A stretch of DNA of 64,000 nt from Daucus carota subsp. sativus (taxonomy: Eukaryota; Streptophyta; Magnoliopsida; Apiales; Apiaceae), in contig NC_030386.2 in the NCBI RefSeq assembly GCF_001625215.2, forward strand, positions 37,327,296 to 37,391,295, in the 5' to 3' direction. Positions within the stretch are counted from its first letter, which is position 1. The number at the start of each line of letters is the position of its first letter. Under the pieces are notes generated by a model. The model had not been told where the DNA came from, made no database searches, and was given only the letters and a program-made list of their open reading frames with translations. Position numbers and translations under genes: made by a program. Positions 1 through 12,167 of the stretch are shown one piece after another.

Positions 1-3000
1 GCTTCGGTTCTCACACTAAAAACTCGTATTATAGCCAAAATAAGGGAAAATCCAAGCAGTGCAATAGCAGACGAGTAGTCTAGTTTCTCTGTTATATCAA
101 CATCTCTGCAAATAGGGGGCAGATACAGTATGTTACTTACATAGAGTAAAGATTGTAAGTTGCAAAAAGCCAGAACAGCGCCTATAAAACATATAAAACA
201 ATCAGGTTTGCTTTATTAACTTAATATATATATATATATATATAAGTATATATATAGAGAGAGAGAAGATGAGCTAATCCCTGTAACTACCAATAGGCTA
301 CAGCCTATAACTTCTAAGACAACAATGACAAGCGTATTACACCCTCCCTTGACTATGATTTCAAAATGGTTATTCAATTAGTTAATATATTAGATTACAT
401 ACTAAATATGTAGGGTAATGCAGTGGCAACATCATAAATCAATAAATGGAGGAAAGAATATTAGTAAATATTATTGTCCACTAATATTATATGCTCGGAG
501 TTGCTTAAATCTAAAGGAAATATGCCCATATTTATTTAAACTGCAGAAATGCAGATCAAGGTACCCTGAAAAAAGAAAAGACTCGCCACTAGCATAGACA
601 GACATTAACAGCCTATAAGCTGAATAACCCGATTGTTGCAACCAATCAGTTCTGAATGAGTTGACATATCAGACGATATGGAAAATATTAAAAAGTTCTC
701 ACCCGGAATATTCTACATAAAAAAAAAATGGTCTTTGGTACGATATGACACCATATCTTTATTTTTCTGCATCTAAAATTAAAATTTGGTACTGGTAAAC
801 TGCGGTGGTGCTTATTGTTAGAGAGCTTCACTCTTTGAATTCTGTTTCGTGTAACAAATTCAGCCTGGTGGCAATGATATAGGTCGTGAAACTTGCAACA
901 CTGTTTGAACAGAGCAACTTTCACCCTGAATTTTTCGGAACAAACTCCTCGTTTTAGGAGCAATTTTCATCCTCTTGAGCGAGGATTTTCAATGCTTTTA
1001 AGGTGAGATCAGTTAGGTACCTCTGTCTCTTTTCCCAATATAAGTAAAAAATAAATATATCATTCTACTACCCCTTATGTTTAACTATCTTGCATCTAGT
1101 TTAACTGTTTAAAACCACACTTTGTCATTTCATCTAATACTTTGGTTGCCTTGACACTTCTTGTTGATGCAAAACACTCCCCCAATATAAATTGTGTATT
1201 TATCATCTAATTTACAATTCTTGCATACTATGGGGACTTTAACTCAAATATTTAATATTCATGGAAAAGATGGTGTTATTGTTAAAAAAATATGAAACAG
1301 TCTGAAATATCCTTCTAAAAGCTACAGCTAAAGAATTCAATCTAAAATGTCTCGATGGTGCAAATTATTCACTTCAAAAGCATATGCATGTTACTTGCCA
1401 CAGTCAAACCATAGCTACAGAATGAAGATTAAGTTAGAGGTTTGGGGATGCAACGTAATAACTACTCTTACAACTGTAAGTAAAGAATTAATATGATGCT
1501 GGTGGGTTTGGTAGAAACACTGTAACTTTCTTTGACTTTAAAGTGGCCTCTTATGTCACTGCTATGTTATAAGAATTTTCAGAAATTCTTAAATCAGTAT
1601 ATAGTAGTTGGTTGTCAATAAAGATAACATTAACAAATTAATAGTTGTTGAAAAAAGAGTAATGCCACAGCGTCAACAATTTTTCCCATATATACATGTA
1701 AATTCAACAAAGAATCAATATGTTTGATTAGGTTTTTTTCTTTCAAATTTTGGAAAAACTTCGCATGTTCACGTGTACTGCTAAATAAAGCAGTTAAGTG
1801 GATGGAGAAGCAGAAAGGAAGGTGGGGTGAGGAAGGCGACTGCTTACCGACTGTGAAAAACAGAACTCCAGAACCAGGCGTTCATTGATAAGATAGCATA
1901 GACATGCCACAAACCAGTGTATTCATAGTACGTCTTCCTGTCTGGCTTAAGAGGTAATTTGTAGTTCACAAGGATAAAAAAGGACACCCAACCTTGAAAC
2001 TGCATAGCAAGATTAAGCCCAGAAAGAGCTACAGACACAGGTTCCTGCAGAAACAAATGGTTCCAGCTCAACATAGGCAAATCTCATGTAACTGGGCATC
2101 AATTAACATGCATTGATTTTGTGCAAGAAAACCGACCTGAATCCCAAAAACACGTCGAAATGGCCATTTTCCGTGATACTTATTAGGTTTTTCACCAAGT
2201 TTTTCTCTCTCTTCCTCCCTAACGAGCATACAGTGGTATCTACAGTCACTACGACAATCCCATTGTTTCCACTGTAGATAGAGTGGTTCTTGTAAATACC
2301 ATGGACCGTCTATAGACTTTCCATCAGATGAAAATTTGCAGTGTTGGAAACACTTGGCTGCCACACATCCAGTCTTCTCGCATTCATCAACACAAGCTCT
2401 GTCAAAAAAATGCAATACCATGACGAAGATGATAGCTTAGGAAAAAAAAAAGAATAATGTTACCAATAGGAAATATAAATGTTTATGTTGACAACAATCA
2501 GGGAATCCATCAGAAACTAAGAACTTCAAAAGCAAAATATTATTAGCAGAATATTCTTAATTTCTCTATAAAGTAGTAATCATGCTAGTGAGGAATATAA
2601 TAGTGGTTGCTGACATAAAAGCACATCTTAAATTTACTAGTGACGGTTTAGGTAACAGTATTGTCGCAATACCATTGGAGTGAGTTAGGTAAACCCACAC
2701 TCCTGACAGTAACTACTTTAAGTGCTTCTCAATCTGCCCACTCAATTATGAAGGCAAGAATAATTGTGCTATTCATTTACAAAGTTGTTGACAAAGATGA
2801 AAACAAAAAGTTCTCGGCAGACAATTTATCTAAAAGAAATTCTAGCTCTTCAGCACAAAGCAGCAAGCAGTGACAGATTTAAAGTGGAACCAATAAGGAG
2901 TGAAATGTAACACGATACAAGCAGCACCCCTGCCCTAAAGTATATAGCATTTCATGTCGAATTTCCTTCCAGGAATTGAGGTTTTTATTTCCAACCATCA

Positions 3001-4578
3001 ATTGAATTTGACATACTCGCGTCTATCAAGTTAATGGGCAAGCAAACACATGAAAACAACTACTGCATCTATACAAATCAAGAAACTCCAGCATTAACTT
3101 GCTTTTCAGTCTGAGAGATTAGACTGAAAAAAACTTTTATATGCTCGAAAAGGTCAGTATTTATTGGATACGAACACATAACAGATACAAGCCCACGTAA
3201 CATAGGCTAATACAAACTGAGCACTTTCACATGAATCATTGTTACTTGATGCATACACCAACACTGTTGCATATGCGTAAAAAAGAAAAGAATATACCAA
3301 ATTGATTCTCTGGTGCATGCAATACACAGCAGCATTATGCTAGGTTAGATATTATATGTTATCAATATTATCATATTGCCGGGCAAAATCCAGTTAAACT
3401 GGTCTATACTTGGTACGAGTAGCTAGCTCTACAAGTCCTTGTAATTGTAAAGATCGAACTGCTCTTGAAACCATGTTAAATAGTTTGCATCTGCATCCAC
3501 CATAGTGAACCTCAGAAGATGCAGTTTGCGCCATATTAACCAGTTTGGCATGTAAAGAGAAGAATACTATTGATTCAGTTGACCATGTAGACAATAAATA
3601 TTTAACATTTTGCACAACTGTACAAGTTCAAGATAATCCAATTTTTCCGAATGGGCAAATCAAGCACTCCCAGAAAGTTCTGCGTCCATATGCTAGGAAA
3701 AGACTCAACTCTGGATATCACATTTTATCTGACAATGGAAGATAGTTATAATTCAATCAACACTGAGAACTTTAGCATCATCATAAACATGTGACGCGTC
3801 TTTACTCTGTTTATGCATAAAGTTTAGCAATTGCAACTACCGCATGATGTAAACCTCAACAATTCGAATATGCATCAAGTCATTACATCAAAATCTATAT
3901 AACAATATATGATCGTTCCACTATACCCACACACAAGCGGCCAAACTTTTACTAGATTCCAACCCTGCTTCTTAACTTCAATTTAGACTGCAGCCTTCTA
4001 TCGGAGTAGACTAGCTGATGAGAAAGCAATCAAATAAACATCTGACTTCTTTCTTATGAACCCTTAAAAAGTGACATGAATACAGACTCCATTATCCTAA
4101 ATAGTGCTGATCAAAAAAGTCAAACTTTTTCACACCCACAAAAACAAAAATGGCAAATCATTACTAGGTATCAAATACAATCAGATTTGGTACACCTTGA
4201 ATTAAAACATTGGTGGACCCTTCTTCTCAAAATTCCACAAACTGATAACATGGGCTCTTAGTTGAGAAATCAATGTAACAAATTACTGCACACTTTAAGC
4301 AACATAAAACACAACATATATAGAATTCTCAACACTTCCAATTATTAGACAAACCCCACATAAACAATAACTAAAAAACACCTAAAACAACATTCAAGAA
4401 ACTTACTAAAAATTCTTCAAATTTCAATAACAAAGCAAACAAATAATTCGATATAGATAAAGAGGAGTTGAAAAGGGTACATGTAATTGGGATCAGAATC
4501 CCCAGAAGTTGCAGCAAGAACAGTAGCGAGAGAGATGATTGTAGCAGTGAAGAAAACAACAAAACTGCATTGACCCAT
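1..4578 (-). CDS. PGAP3/Per1-like GPI-anchor remodelling protein, partial (5' four exons)
   Basis: Exons read on the minus strand: 4578-4481, 2398-2137, 2044-1848 and 105-1, continuing off the left edge. Phases join cleanly (98 + 262 + 197 nt, then in frame). The start MGQCSFVVFFTATIIS opens a signal peptide. The second exon carries a Cys-rich lumenal segment (ACVDECEKTGCV, then KCFQHCKFSSDG), and the third and fourth carry EPVSVALSGLNLAMQFQGW, YYEYTGLWHVYAILSMNAWF and DVDITEKLDYSSA. These are the hallmarks of the Per1/PGAP3 family of multi-pass ER/Golgi proteins that remodel GPI-anchor lipids. The histidine in FHSRD and the following DxxxxxxDY segment belong to the conserved core. Introns 1 (about 2.1 kb) and 3 (about 1.7 kb) are long and hold only AT repeats. 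The C-terminal membrane half is outside the window. The family call is firm; the exact paralogue is unknown. Confidence 0.9.
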
Positions 4579-5310
4579 CTGATAAAATCCAAGTAAAAAT
4601 AGCTAAAAGTCAAACTTTACAGAGAAAGAAAGAACAAGAACGAGATTGGTGTGTAGTTAGAGGAATCAAGGGTGGTGATTTGCTTGGTATACTTCCATCG
4701 GAAAATCTCACTGGAGAGGGGGGAGAGAGAGAGAGAGAGATGAAGCTAGGAATGATTGATGCAGTCGTGTCCAAGCATAATCGATCTGTATATATAAAAT
4801 ATTAGTACATGTATTATGTGGGTGTGTTATTATATTATTACTAAAAGTATAGGTGTGAATAGGAAATTGGTGGCAGAGAGAGCGAGCGAGAGAGAGATTG
4901 GGAGAGAGCGGGGGGGGGGGTAAAACTAAAAGTTAGTGAATGAGAGTGTGTGTGTGTGTGTGTGAGGGGAGGGTGAAGTGAGAACCAGAATCTCGTGACG
5001 CTGAGGCCATGTGGAACCACCGGATTGCCCTCCCACTTGTTCCTTTACTGTTTCATCATTGTCTTTTCTCGATGTTTAAATGACACTATCTTTCTTGGGT
5101 ACTCACCCAGCTCAACACAATAATATCTTCCTTAAATATACTTAATCGGATTTGACACGGTTTATAAATCTTGTGTTGTTATTTCTATAATCGGCTGACT
5201 GAGCCGAATAGACACAAATATTATGAGTTTTAGATGTAGCTCGAGCCGAGTCGAATCTTAAAATGCTATCGTATCGTTTATTAAAAAAATTAAACTCGAT
5301 TTCGAGCTTC
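4579..5310 (-). promoter_or_regulatory. Promoter/5'UTR region of the PGAP3-like gene with simple repeats
   Basis: No gene is seen. The stretch holds a GA tract (about 4720-4741), a G run (about 4911-4920) and a TG tract (about 4947-4965). GA tracts just upstream of the start are common in plant core promoters, so this is probably promoter and leader sequence. At 5190-5300 lies a fragment with GCTCGAGCCGAGTCG, a dispersed-repeat flavour also seen near 47.8 kb. Confidence 0.45.
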
Positions 5311-5311
5311 A

Positions 5312-5774
5312 GAGGGGTGTATTGGATTGGGATTTTAAAGCATTTTTTTGCATTCATGAAATCCGAGGGTATTCGATTGGGATTGTTTGAAATCCATTAA
5401 AATCTTGAGGTATTCAATTGGGATTTTAAACTATGCTACAAAATCTAGTGGTATTCAATTGGGATTTTAAATTATGCTTTAAAATCCGATGGTATTCAAT
5501 TGAGATTGTTTAAAATCCATTAAAATCTGATGGTATTCAAATGCTGATGGATTTTTTTCATTTCATAAAATGATGGATTTTGTGACATTCTTCAGTGTAT
5601 TCTAAGTTTTTTGAGATCCCACCAAATTCAATGAGATTTTGAAGCATTGTACCTAAATCCTATCAACTCTGCGACATTTCATCAATAATCCGCAAAAAAT
5701 CGAAATCCCATACAATTCATTAAAATCCATAGACTAAAAACAATGCATTAAAATCCCAATCGAATACACCCCCG
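5312..5774. mobile_element. MITE with about 30-bp terminal inverted repeats
   Basis: The left end (GGGTGTATTGGATTGGGATT, 5315 onward) is mirrored by the right end (AATCCCAATCGAATACACCC, ending about 5772). Inside, the subterminal motif GGTATTCAATTGGGATT recurs three to four times. About 460 bp, no coding capacity. No convincing target duplication was found, so the superfamily is open. Confidence 0.75.
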
Positions 5775-5786
5775 TCAATTTCAGTC

Positions 5787-6318
5787 TAATAAAAAATTTG
5801 CTAAATAGACAAGACAAAACCCTAAATTTCTCTCAACTTGAAGTAGCCGCCGTCTCTTTTTATCTGAGGGGCTTCCATCGGCTTTCACCGGTGGAAAGCC
5901 CCAATCTTGTCTTCTTTTCTTACTATTAGTTAATCTCTTGTTTTCTTCAATAAGTTCCCAATTTATTTGGGTTTTGTTTGATCTCTCCTTCTGTGAGAGT
6001 TTGGTTTTTGTTTGGATTTTGTGTGTTCATCATGTTCGGGATTGCGGATCTGCGGGATTTTCATGATGCTGATTCAGTGATAAAAGTTTGTATGGTGATG
6101 CATTTATGGTCGATTGCTCAAAACAACATTGAAAGTATTACAGCATGTACATATCTCTCCAAAAAATCGCTTGGTTGCCTACCGAAGAAGGAAGGATTCA
6201 ACGGCGGTATGATTCTGCGTTTGTTCAATCTCGATTATATCTGTAGATGCCGTATGACTTTTCATTATTGAATTATTTTCCTTTTTCAAAAAAATAAAAA
6301 AATAATAAAAAATTTGCT
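5787..6318 (+). mobile_element. Retroposed sequence with 16-bp target-site duplication and A-rich tail
   Basis: The 16-bp direct repeat TAATAAAAAATTTGCT stands at 5787-5802 and again at 6303-6318. The 500 bp between them begins like a plant mRNA leader (AAAACCCTAAATTTC), contains short open stretches, and ends in an A-rich tail just before the second repeat. This is the signature of LINE-driven retroposition: a processed transcript or a SINE-like copy. A 97-codon open stretch (5978-6271) is not recognisable as any protein. Source transcript unknown. Confidence 0.65.
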
Positions 6319-7647
6319 TAAATTTGGTTTATTAACAAATTTGTTTGCAGAAGATTCGCGTATAGCTCATGAAGGGGTGGTTTAGATTAATTTGAAATAA
6401 GTATTTCTTTGGTTAAAGTAAAAAAATAAGGTGAAGTTATAAGCAACCTAAAACCTATAACTTATTAACCTGTTTAAGAAATAAGTAGAAGTTGTGAAAT
6501 AAAAGCTAGTAATCCTAAATTTTTTTAAGTACTTCTTGAGTTTTTACACAAACGACACAGTTGTTTGGGAACAGCCAGAAGTACTTCTTTTTTAAATAAG
6601 TTGGCTTCTGCTTTTCTTGACCCGTTTGTGTAAAAAAACATAAGCACTTTTAAAAGTCACAAATGCTGACTTTTCTGTCAGAGTTTTTTTTTTCCCAAAC
6701 ACTTTAATTTCACTTTAATCAAAAAACATTTATTTTAAAATTACCTAAGCGGCACCAGTCACCACAAATAAGTGCTTCTAACCCCTGAAGTCGGGCTTAA
6801 ACATTGCCAAACACCACGCATGTGGCATGATCTTTCCTCACAAGCTCTGTAAATAAATTATTAATATCATTCACGAGTTTTTTCGTTCACAATTTTATGC
6901 TCACAGATAAATAATAAATTAAATATATTATTTGTGAAATTGTGAGCACGGTGTCAAGTTCAATTGGTTACGAGTGTCTACAAGCATACATAATGCTAAA
7001 AATGAGAAATATAAAAATTTCTTATATATAAAAATCGGACACCAAAAACGAATTTTAAAATATTACAAATAAATATTCTCTCCGTCTCACTCATTTTATA
7101 TATAATTTTTTACATTACCTAATATGCATATTAAGTTTTTTTAAAATATATTATTTTTAATTTTAATGATCTTAAACATAAATTATAAATTAAAAAAGAA
7201 AAATACTGAAAAGAAAAAGTAAATATCGGGATCGGGGATGGATAAGAAGAAATATTAGATAAATTTAAAATAAAAGAAATTGGAAAAATAAAAGAGAATG
7301 ACAATTTTACTAAAATAAAACGAGTTTAATTGTATTTGTCTTTGTTAGTTACCTTATTGTTAGTTACTTCAAAAGAACGGCCTCTTAAATTTTGATGGTT
7401 TAACTTTTACAATAAGGTAATCTTAGCTGCCTTATTGTTAGTTTAAATTAAAAAATAATTTTAAATGTATAAATAATTCTATATAAATCATTCTCATTAT
7501 CACCAACACGCAAAAGTATCAAAAATATAATCCGTAATATCCAAAAAGATGAACACGACTAACAATCTTCATAAAACATACTCAACAAGATCTCAACCAA
7601 AAAATTAGATATAGATTTTATTAAAAATTGATATATATAACATATAA
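6319..7647. other. AT-rich intergenic DNA with decayed MITE remnants
   Basis: No gene is supported. Around 6400-6830 there are fragments of a foldback MITE (ACACAAACGACAC near 6545, CCGTTTGTGTAAAA near 6622). At 7078-7100 the string CTCTCCGTCTCACTCATTTT resembles a Stowaway-type end, but its partner near 7320 is too diverged to define the element. Confidence 0.4.
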
Positions 7648-7960
7648 GAGCATCTCCAAGGGTTGAGAGCTGTTAGGTAAAATATCTACGTGTCATCCCA
7701 TGTGTCATCTAAGTGGCACTTTTAGATGATATGTAAAAATAAATACTCTCCAACCATCACCCTTTAGCAAAAAAAATATAGATAATCATGTTTGATTCAA
7801 TAGATTTGTTGAACCAGGAAAACTATTATGTATAATTTTAGCTTGACATAATTATACATAACCCCATTGGAGTGTTTTTCTCTCCTGTTAGCAAAAAACT
7901 TGTATTATTAATTTACATAATCATTATAGCTAACAAATTTAGAAATCACCCTTGGAGATG
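7648..7960. mobile_element. Small MITE (GAGCATCTCCAAGGG type)
   Basis: Left end GAGCATCTCCAAGGGT and right end ACCCTTGGAGATG form an inverted repeat around about 310 bp of non-coding DNA. The GAGCATCTCCAA end is a very common plant MITE terminus. No clear target duplication. Confidence 0.65.
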
Positions 7961-8389
7961 GATGAACGAAGGATACTTAATTCGACGAGGTTAACAACTG
8001 AAATTCTAATTTGAGGAGTCGTCTTAAAACAGTTCTTTTGCTAGTTAAAATAATTTTAAATATATTTTAAGTTAAAAATAAGCTTGAAACCTGGCCCAAT
8101 TATCTGACCGATAAGAAACACGACTAATCAAAATTCTCGATGTCCAGCTTTAGCTGTCCATATAAACAGTAAAAATTAATAGAAATTATATTTTTTTGGT
8201 TAATACTCCTATCGCGTACTATGCAGGGTTACAAGTCAGTACAACTGTACAAGCATAGGCGACTTGTGTTCGATTACATATAAAAACGAGTGAAAAAAAC
8301 CATCAATGGCATTATTAATCTGCTGATCACCGACTGTATTCATCACAAGTTACTTGGAATCCCAACAGTACGTCATTCAACTAGCAAAG
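7961..8389 (+). promoter_or_regulatory. Upstream region of the SAP gene
   Basis: AT-rich, no ORF. It must hold the SAP promoter and leader. A TATA-like TATATAAAAA lies at about 8277-8286. No specific stress element is claimed. Confidence 0.3.
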
Positions 8390-8821
8390 ATGTCGTCGTT
8401 GGGTAGCGCTCCTGCACTCTGCGCAAAGGCTTGTGGCTTCTATGGATCTTCAGCAAAGCGCAACCTCTGCCTCTGCTCCAAGTGCTATCAAGTTGTTCTG
8501 AAACAAGAATTTGCATTGTGTGAGTCTTATACCAAGTCCATTGCCGCCTCTTTGCGTGAACTCTCTTTACGCAAGGAGAATCATCAGGATGGTGTTTCTG
8601 ATGATGGTTTCGTCGCGAAGAAGAAAGCTTGCCGCTGCTCGTGCTGCGACAAGAAGATCGGGTTGCTAGGGTTTGCGTGCAGGTGTGGAGGCAAGTTCTG
8701 CAACATGCATCGTTATCCAGAGACTCATATGTGCTTCTTTGATTACCAGGCGCTTGGACGTGCTAGTTTGGCCCGGGAAAATCCTTTTGTTGGTCGTGAT
8801 AAATTGGGAGAGAGAGTATGA
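8390..8821 (+). CDS. A20/AN1 zinc-finger stress-associated protein (SAP)
   Basis: Intronless, 143 aa, as is usual for plant SAP genes. The start chosen is the ATG at 8390 (MSSLGSAPALCAKACG). No earlier ATG lies in frame, and the upstream in-frame extension would need a non-ATG start. The N-terminal A20 finger has Cys11, 15, 27, 29 and 32. The C-terminal AN1 finger (about residues 80-120) has all its Cys/His ligands, through GLLGFACRCGGKFC and MHRYPETHMC, followed by the usual FDYQALGR and LARENP. SAPs are ubiquitin-binding or E3-like modulators of abiotic stress responses in cytosol and nucleus. Oddity: the A20 motif normally reads NLCSKCY but here is NLCLCSKCY, because the hexamer CTCTGC is tandemly duplicated (8465-8476). 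This shifts the Cys spacing. The next ORF downstream is a TBL pseudogene. Confidence 0.93.
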   Translation: MSSLGSAPALCAKACGFYGSSAKRNLCLCSKCYQVVLKQEFALCESYTKSIAASLRELSLRKENHQDGVSDDGFVAKKKACRCSCCDKKIGLLGFACRCGGKFCNMHRYPETHMCFFDYQALGRASLARENPFVGRDKLGERV

Positions 8822-8925
8822 TGATTTGCACGTAGCCTAGTTACAATGGTGCTGTTTAAATTCATGTTACTTTTACTATTAGCAAATACAAATGGTTTGT
8901 TGTCTTTAATTAATTTGAAAAAACC

Positions 8926-10657
8926 ATGAAATTATACTCTTCTAACAGATCTTTGACATTAGGCCATCCTGTAGTTTCAGTGTGGTTACTAGCTTTAGTC
9001 CTGATTTGCACTTCGATCCTTCTGATCTCACAATCGATCGGGTCTAGAGTTTATAAAATCGACAATGTTTATGCTTCGAAGAATTTTGATTTCATGTCAT
9101 TGGTTCACGAAAGACCAGTTAATCGATCACAACGAAAATGTTGCCCAGGATGTGAAGAAATCACAAGTATCAGATACGGGTTTAGGTCCTTTTCCTTTAT
9201 TTGATGACAACAGAGTTGCCAGTGTTGCTCGTACTTTAGGCGGACAAGAAGATTAGAAGATATAAAACCCTTAGGTCCTCCGTTAGATGACGGCAATGCT
9301 GAATCTGTTTCATCGGTTTTGAATGAACCTGTCTCGGCTGAATCTACAGGTACAACTCACATTTATCTTGGTTTTTGATATTGTCAGTCCTTCTCTGCTA
9401 TGACATTTTTGTAGGTTTTTCAATTTGACCATTGAAAGTCAAAACTGGACAACTAAAAAAGGATGAGGGAGTACTGAATAATGGCAACCGTGTAGTTAAA
9501 ATTATTATTTAGATAGTGATAAATTATATGAATAGTATTTCGACCAAACCTGACAACTGATTATTGCTTCTTTGTTGGCGACTTGTAAGAGTGTGATCTG
9601 TACCATGGAAAATGGGTGTATAACTCGACTGGACCCTTGTACTCGAACAATTCATGCCCTGTTCTATCACAGATGCAGAATTGCCAGGGAAATGGTAGAC
9701 CGGACAAGGAATATGAAAATTGGCGTTGGACACCTACACATTGTGATGTCCCCAGGTTCGACGCCACAAAATTTCTGGAGCTGATGAGAGGGAAGACAAT
9801 AGCTTACATCGGTGACTCTGTTGCTTGGAACCAAATGGAATCTTTGTTGTGTATCCTTTGGCAGGCAAGTAATCTGACTTTCTCTAATGACTTGAGCATG
9901 TTGATCTTGCTTTTTAGACTTTTGATTGGTTGTGATGGAGCCTATTTGGCTCAAATTATTTTGTATTTATTCGTTGATTTTGTGAATGTCAGGTTGAAGT
10001 TCCCCAAAACCGCGGAAGCAGAAGAATGCAACGTTATATCTTTAGAACAACATCTACAAAAAAAATCATTCGAATATGGTCCTGGTGCCTTGTTCACAAG
10101 ACATCAGACCCTTTTGAGTACGCTCCCAAGGGGTTGACAAGCTTCACCTCGACGTTCCTAGTAAAAGTTTTATGGATTTGATGCCGAACTTGATGTAATT
10201 GTCATTTCCTCTGGCCATTGGTTTACAAAAAGATCAGCATATATTTTGAACAATGAAATTGTGGGGGGACAATTATGGATTTATGGTGGCCTAACAAATC
10301 TCGGATAAAAAAGATTAACAATACCGAAGCTTATGGAATTTCAGTCGAAACTATTCTCACATCCCTGGCCACCCATCCGAATTACACAGGCCTCACCATT
10401 CTTCGCTCCTACTCACCTGATCATTACGAGAATTGAGACTGATGGACGTCACACAAGCCTTTGGCTATCGATCTGACGGGCATCCAGGCCCCTACAGGAG
10501 CCCGGACCCGTTCAAGATTACTGAAAGAGGTTCAAGTGGGAGGCCTCCGCCGCAAGATTGTCTGCATTGGTGCATGCCAGGACCAATCGATACATGGAAT
10601 GAGCTGATGTTTGAAGAAATACGAAAGGAATTTGAGGGTGCCAAAGAAGTGTCATAG
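8926..10657 (+). pseudogene. Trichome-birefringence-like (TBL) O-acetyltransferase pseudogene
   Basis: Family signatures run in order but in changing frames. First is a signal anchor (VVSVWLLALVLICTSILLI, 8962-9030), then a variable stem, then the TBL segment WVYNSTGPLYSNNSCPV (from 9616) and the GDS block GKTIAYIGDSVAWNQMESLL. A GC-AG-type intron follows (about 9865-9992), then MQRYIFRTTS and VIVISSGHWFTKRSAY. The end is DVTQAFGYRSDGHPGPYRSP with PPPQDCLHWCMPG, the DxxH block. Family members acetylate wall polysaccharides in the Golgi. Damage seen: two compensating frame changes in exon 1 (between 9100 and 9255), frame changes near 10130, 10185 and 10280, and a loss of roughly 45-50 codons near 10434 where DHYE is joined to LRLMDVTQ. 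The GDS and DxxH motifs survive as relics. Closest type appears to be the TBL19/YLS7 group. Confidence 0.88.
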
Positions 10658-11340
10658 ATAAAGCACATCAGTCATGATTTTTATTTACTCTAAAACTTGG
10701 CTCGAGTGAGGATCGGTTAGGGGCTGAGACTCTGCATCACTGCGTGTGACACAGGGAGATGGAACAAGAACAAGAGATCCAGAGCGATAACAGCTTCATT
10801 GCTTCGACAAAATTCAAAAGTTTCAAGCACAACCCTTTCTAAGCAGCGAGGTTCAGCAATGGTTTCAGCCTTTCAGGGGCATCTTGTAGAGCAACGAACG
10901 TAAATAATTAAAAATTGCTATTATTTTTTAGTAAGTTTGAAAAGAGAAAAACTAGCCTAGTTTCATAATTTATGTGACAACAGACAATAAATGTGAATAA
11001 TACCGTCAACATTCAAATAAATAGTTTTGTGACAACTAATCACAAAAAGAAGATCATGAGATACAATTTTTTTAAAAATAATTACTTACTTGACATGACC
11101 GCTCACTTCACTTATTTTCCGAGTGTTTGGGAAAGTTTCAGCAGTGCTTAATATAAGCTGGAAGCGCCCAGAAAAAAAGCTATGAAAGGCGGCTTCTTTT
11201 TTTTCCCTCCAACTTATTGCAACACATTGTCCCTTTGGGGTGCCTATCTATTATTTTTGTATTTAAGGTTTCTTGTCTCCACCGTTCATTTATAACTTCT
11301 TATATATATAGGTTGCACTTTATATATATGCAATATATAT
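10658..11340. other. Intergenic, no gene seen
   Basis: Probably the old 3' flank of the TBL pseudogene followed by AT-rich DNA. Around 11115-11230 is a decayed foldback-type repeat fragment (GAGTGTTTGGGAAAG). Nothing codes. Confidence 0.3.
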
Positions 11341-11867
11341 AGGTTGCACTTTATTGCATACCTTCTTATATTGAATTTCGTAATATACCCCTCTATATAT
11401 ATATATATAGAGTTAAGTTCATATATAGAGTTAAGTGTTAAGTTCATATATAGAGTTAAGTTCTATGGAGTACAAAAAAATATTGGAGTATTGGAGTACA
11501 AGTCTTAATTTTTTAGTTTAATCATAAATAATATATTTGATTATACAAATTTATATACAATCTATCATTTATAAGTTGTCTTGCATATAATTGTCTATCA
11601 ATCTTTAATATCTTTCAACTTTAACAAGTATTAACATTATTTTTCTGCTTATTAGTTATATTGCAGAACATATAGTCCTGTAATTTATAAAAATCATTAT
11701 TCTACCTTTTGATTACAATGTTTATGTTGTGTAGAACATAATGTGCAGGTTATTAAATGTTTACGAATATTACTGAACAAAAAAATTGAAATTTAGATGA
11801 ATAGATTACATTTTATCCAACTTTGTACTCCGATACTCCAATATATTGTGTACTCCATTGAACTTTA

Positions 11868-11898
<31 letters not shown>

Positions 11899-12160
11899 AT
11901 ATTATATTTCTATATTTTTTGTGAAATATAATTACAAAAATTAATTATTTTATCGAAAATACTAACCGAAAATAATAATATATAATTTTTTTAGTTTCAA
12001 AATCACGAAAATTATGCAATATTCTAACATAATTCTACAACAGAATAATAATAATGCAGGACTATTCTATAGCAGAATCAATTTCAAAAGTCAACTTTTT
12101 TGTTTTACATTTTGAATCTATAAAATATTTCGTGTATATAATAATAAAAGATCTAATATT
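11341..12160. mobile_element. Truncated copy of a MITE-like family, interrupted by a second MITE
   Basis: The left end (GGTTGCACTTTATTGCATACC) and the interior at 11900-12080 (AAAATTATGCAATATTCTAACA, then ATTCTACAACAGAATAATAA) match the element at 30503-30930 segment by segment. Here the copy is split by the inserted MITE at 11453-11870 and lacks its right terminus, which lies next to the Helitron end at 12168. The local GGTTGCACTTTA repeat at 11311 and 11343 suggests further small duplications at the left edge. Confidence 0.6.
11453..11870. mobile_element. MITE with about 45-bp imperfect inverted ends
   Basis: Left end GAGTTAAGTTCTATGGAGTAC followed by a second block TATTGGAGTATTGGAGTAC; right end TACTCCGATACTCCAATA followed by GTACTCCATTGAACTTTACTC. 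The arms pair over about 45 bp. It sits inside the element at 11341-12160 and is therefore younger than it. Non-coding. Confidence 0.75.
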
Positions 12161-12167
12161 ATTATAA

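Noticed and set aside
688-963. 91-codon minus-strand open frame within the PGAP3-like gene
   Set aside because: Lies in the third intron; no matching splice phase or family similarity.
5978-6271. 97-codon open frame treated as a gene
   Set aside because: It lies within the retroposed insert, resembles nothing known and has no promoter or start context of its own.
8354-8389. 12-residue N-terminal extension of the SAP protein
   Set aside because: Would need a non-ATG start; the ATG at 8390 gives the usual SAP N-terminus.
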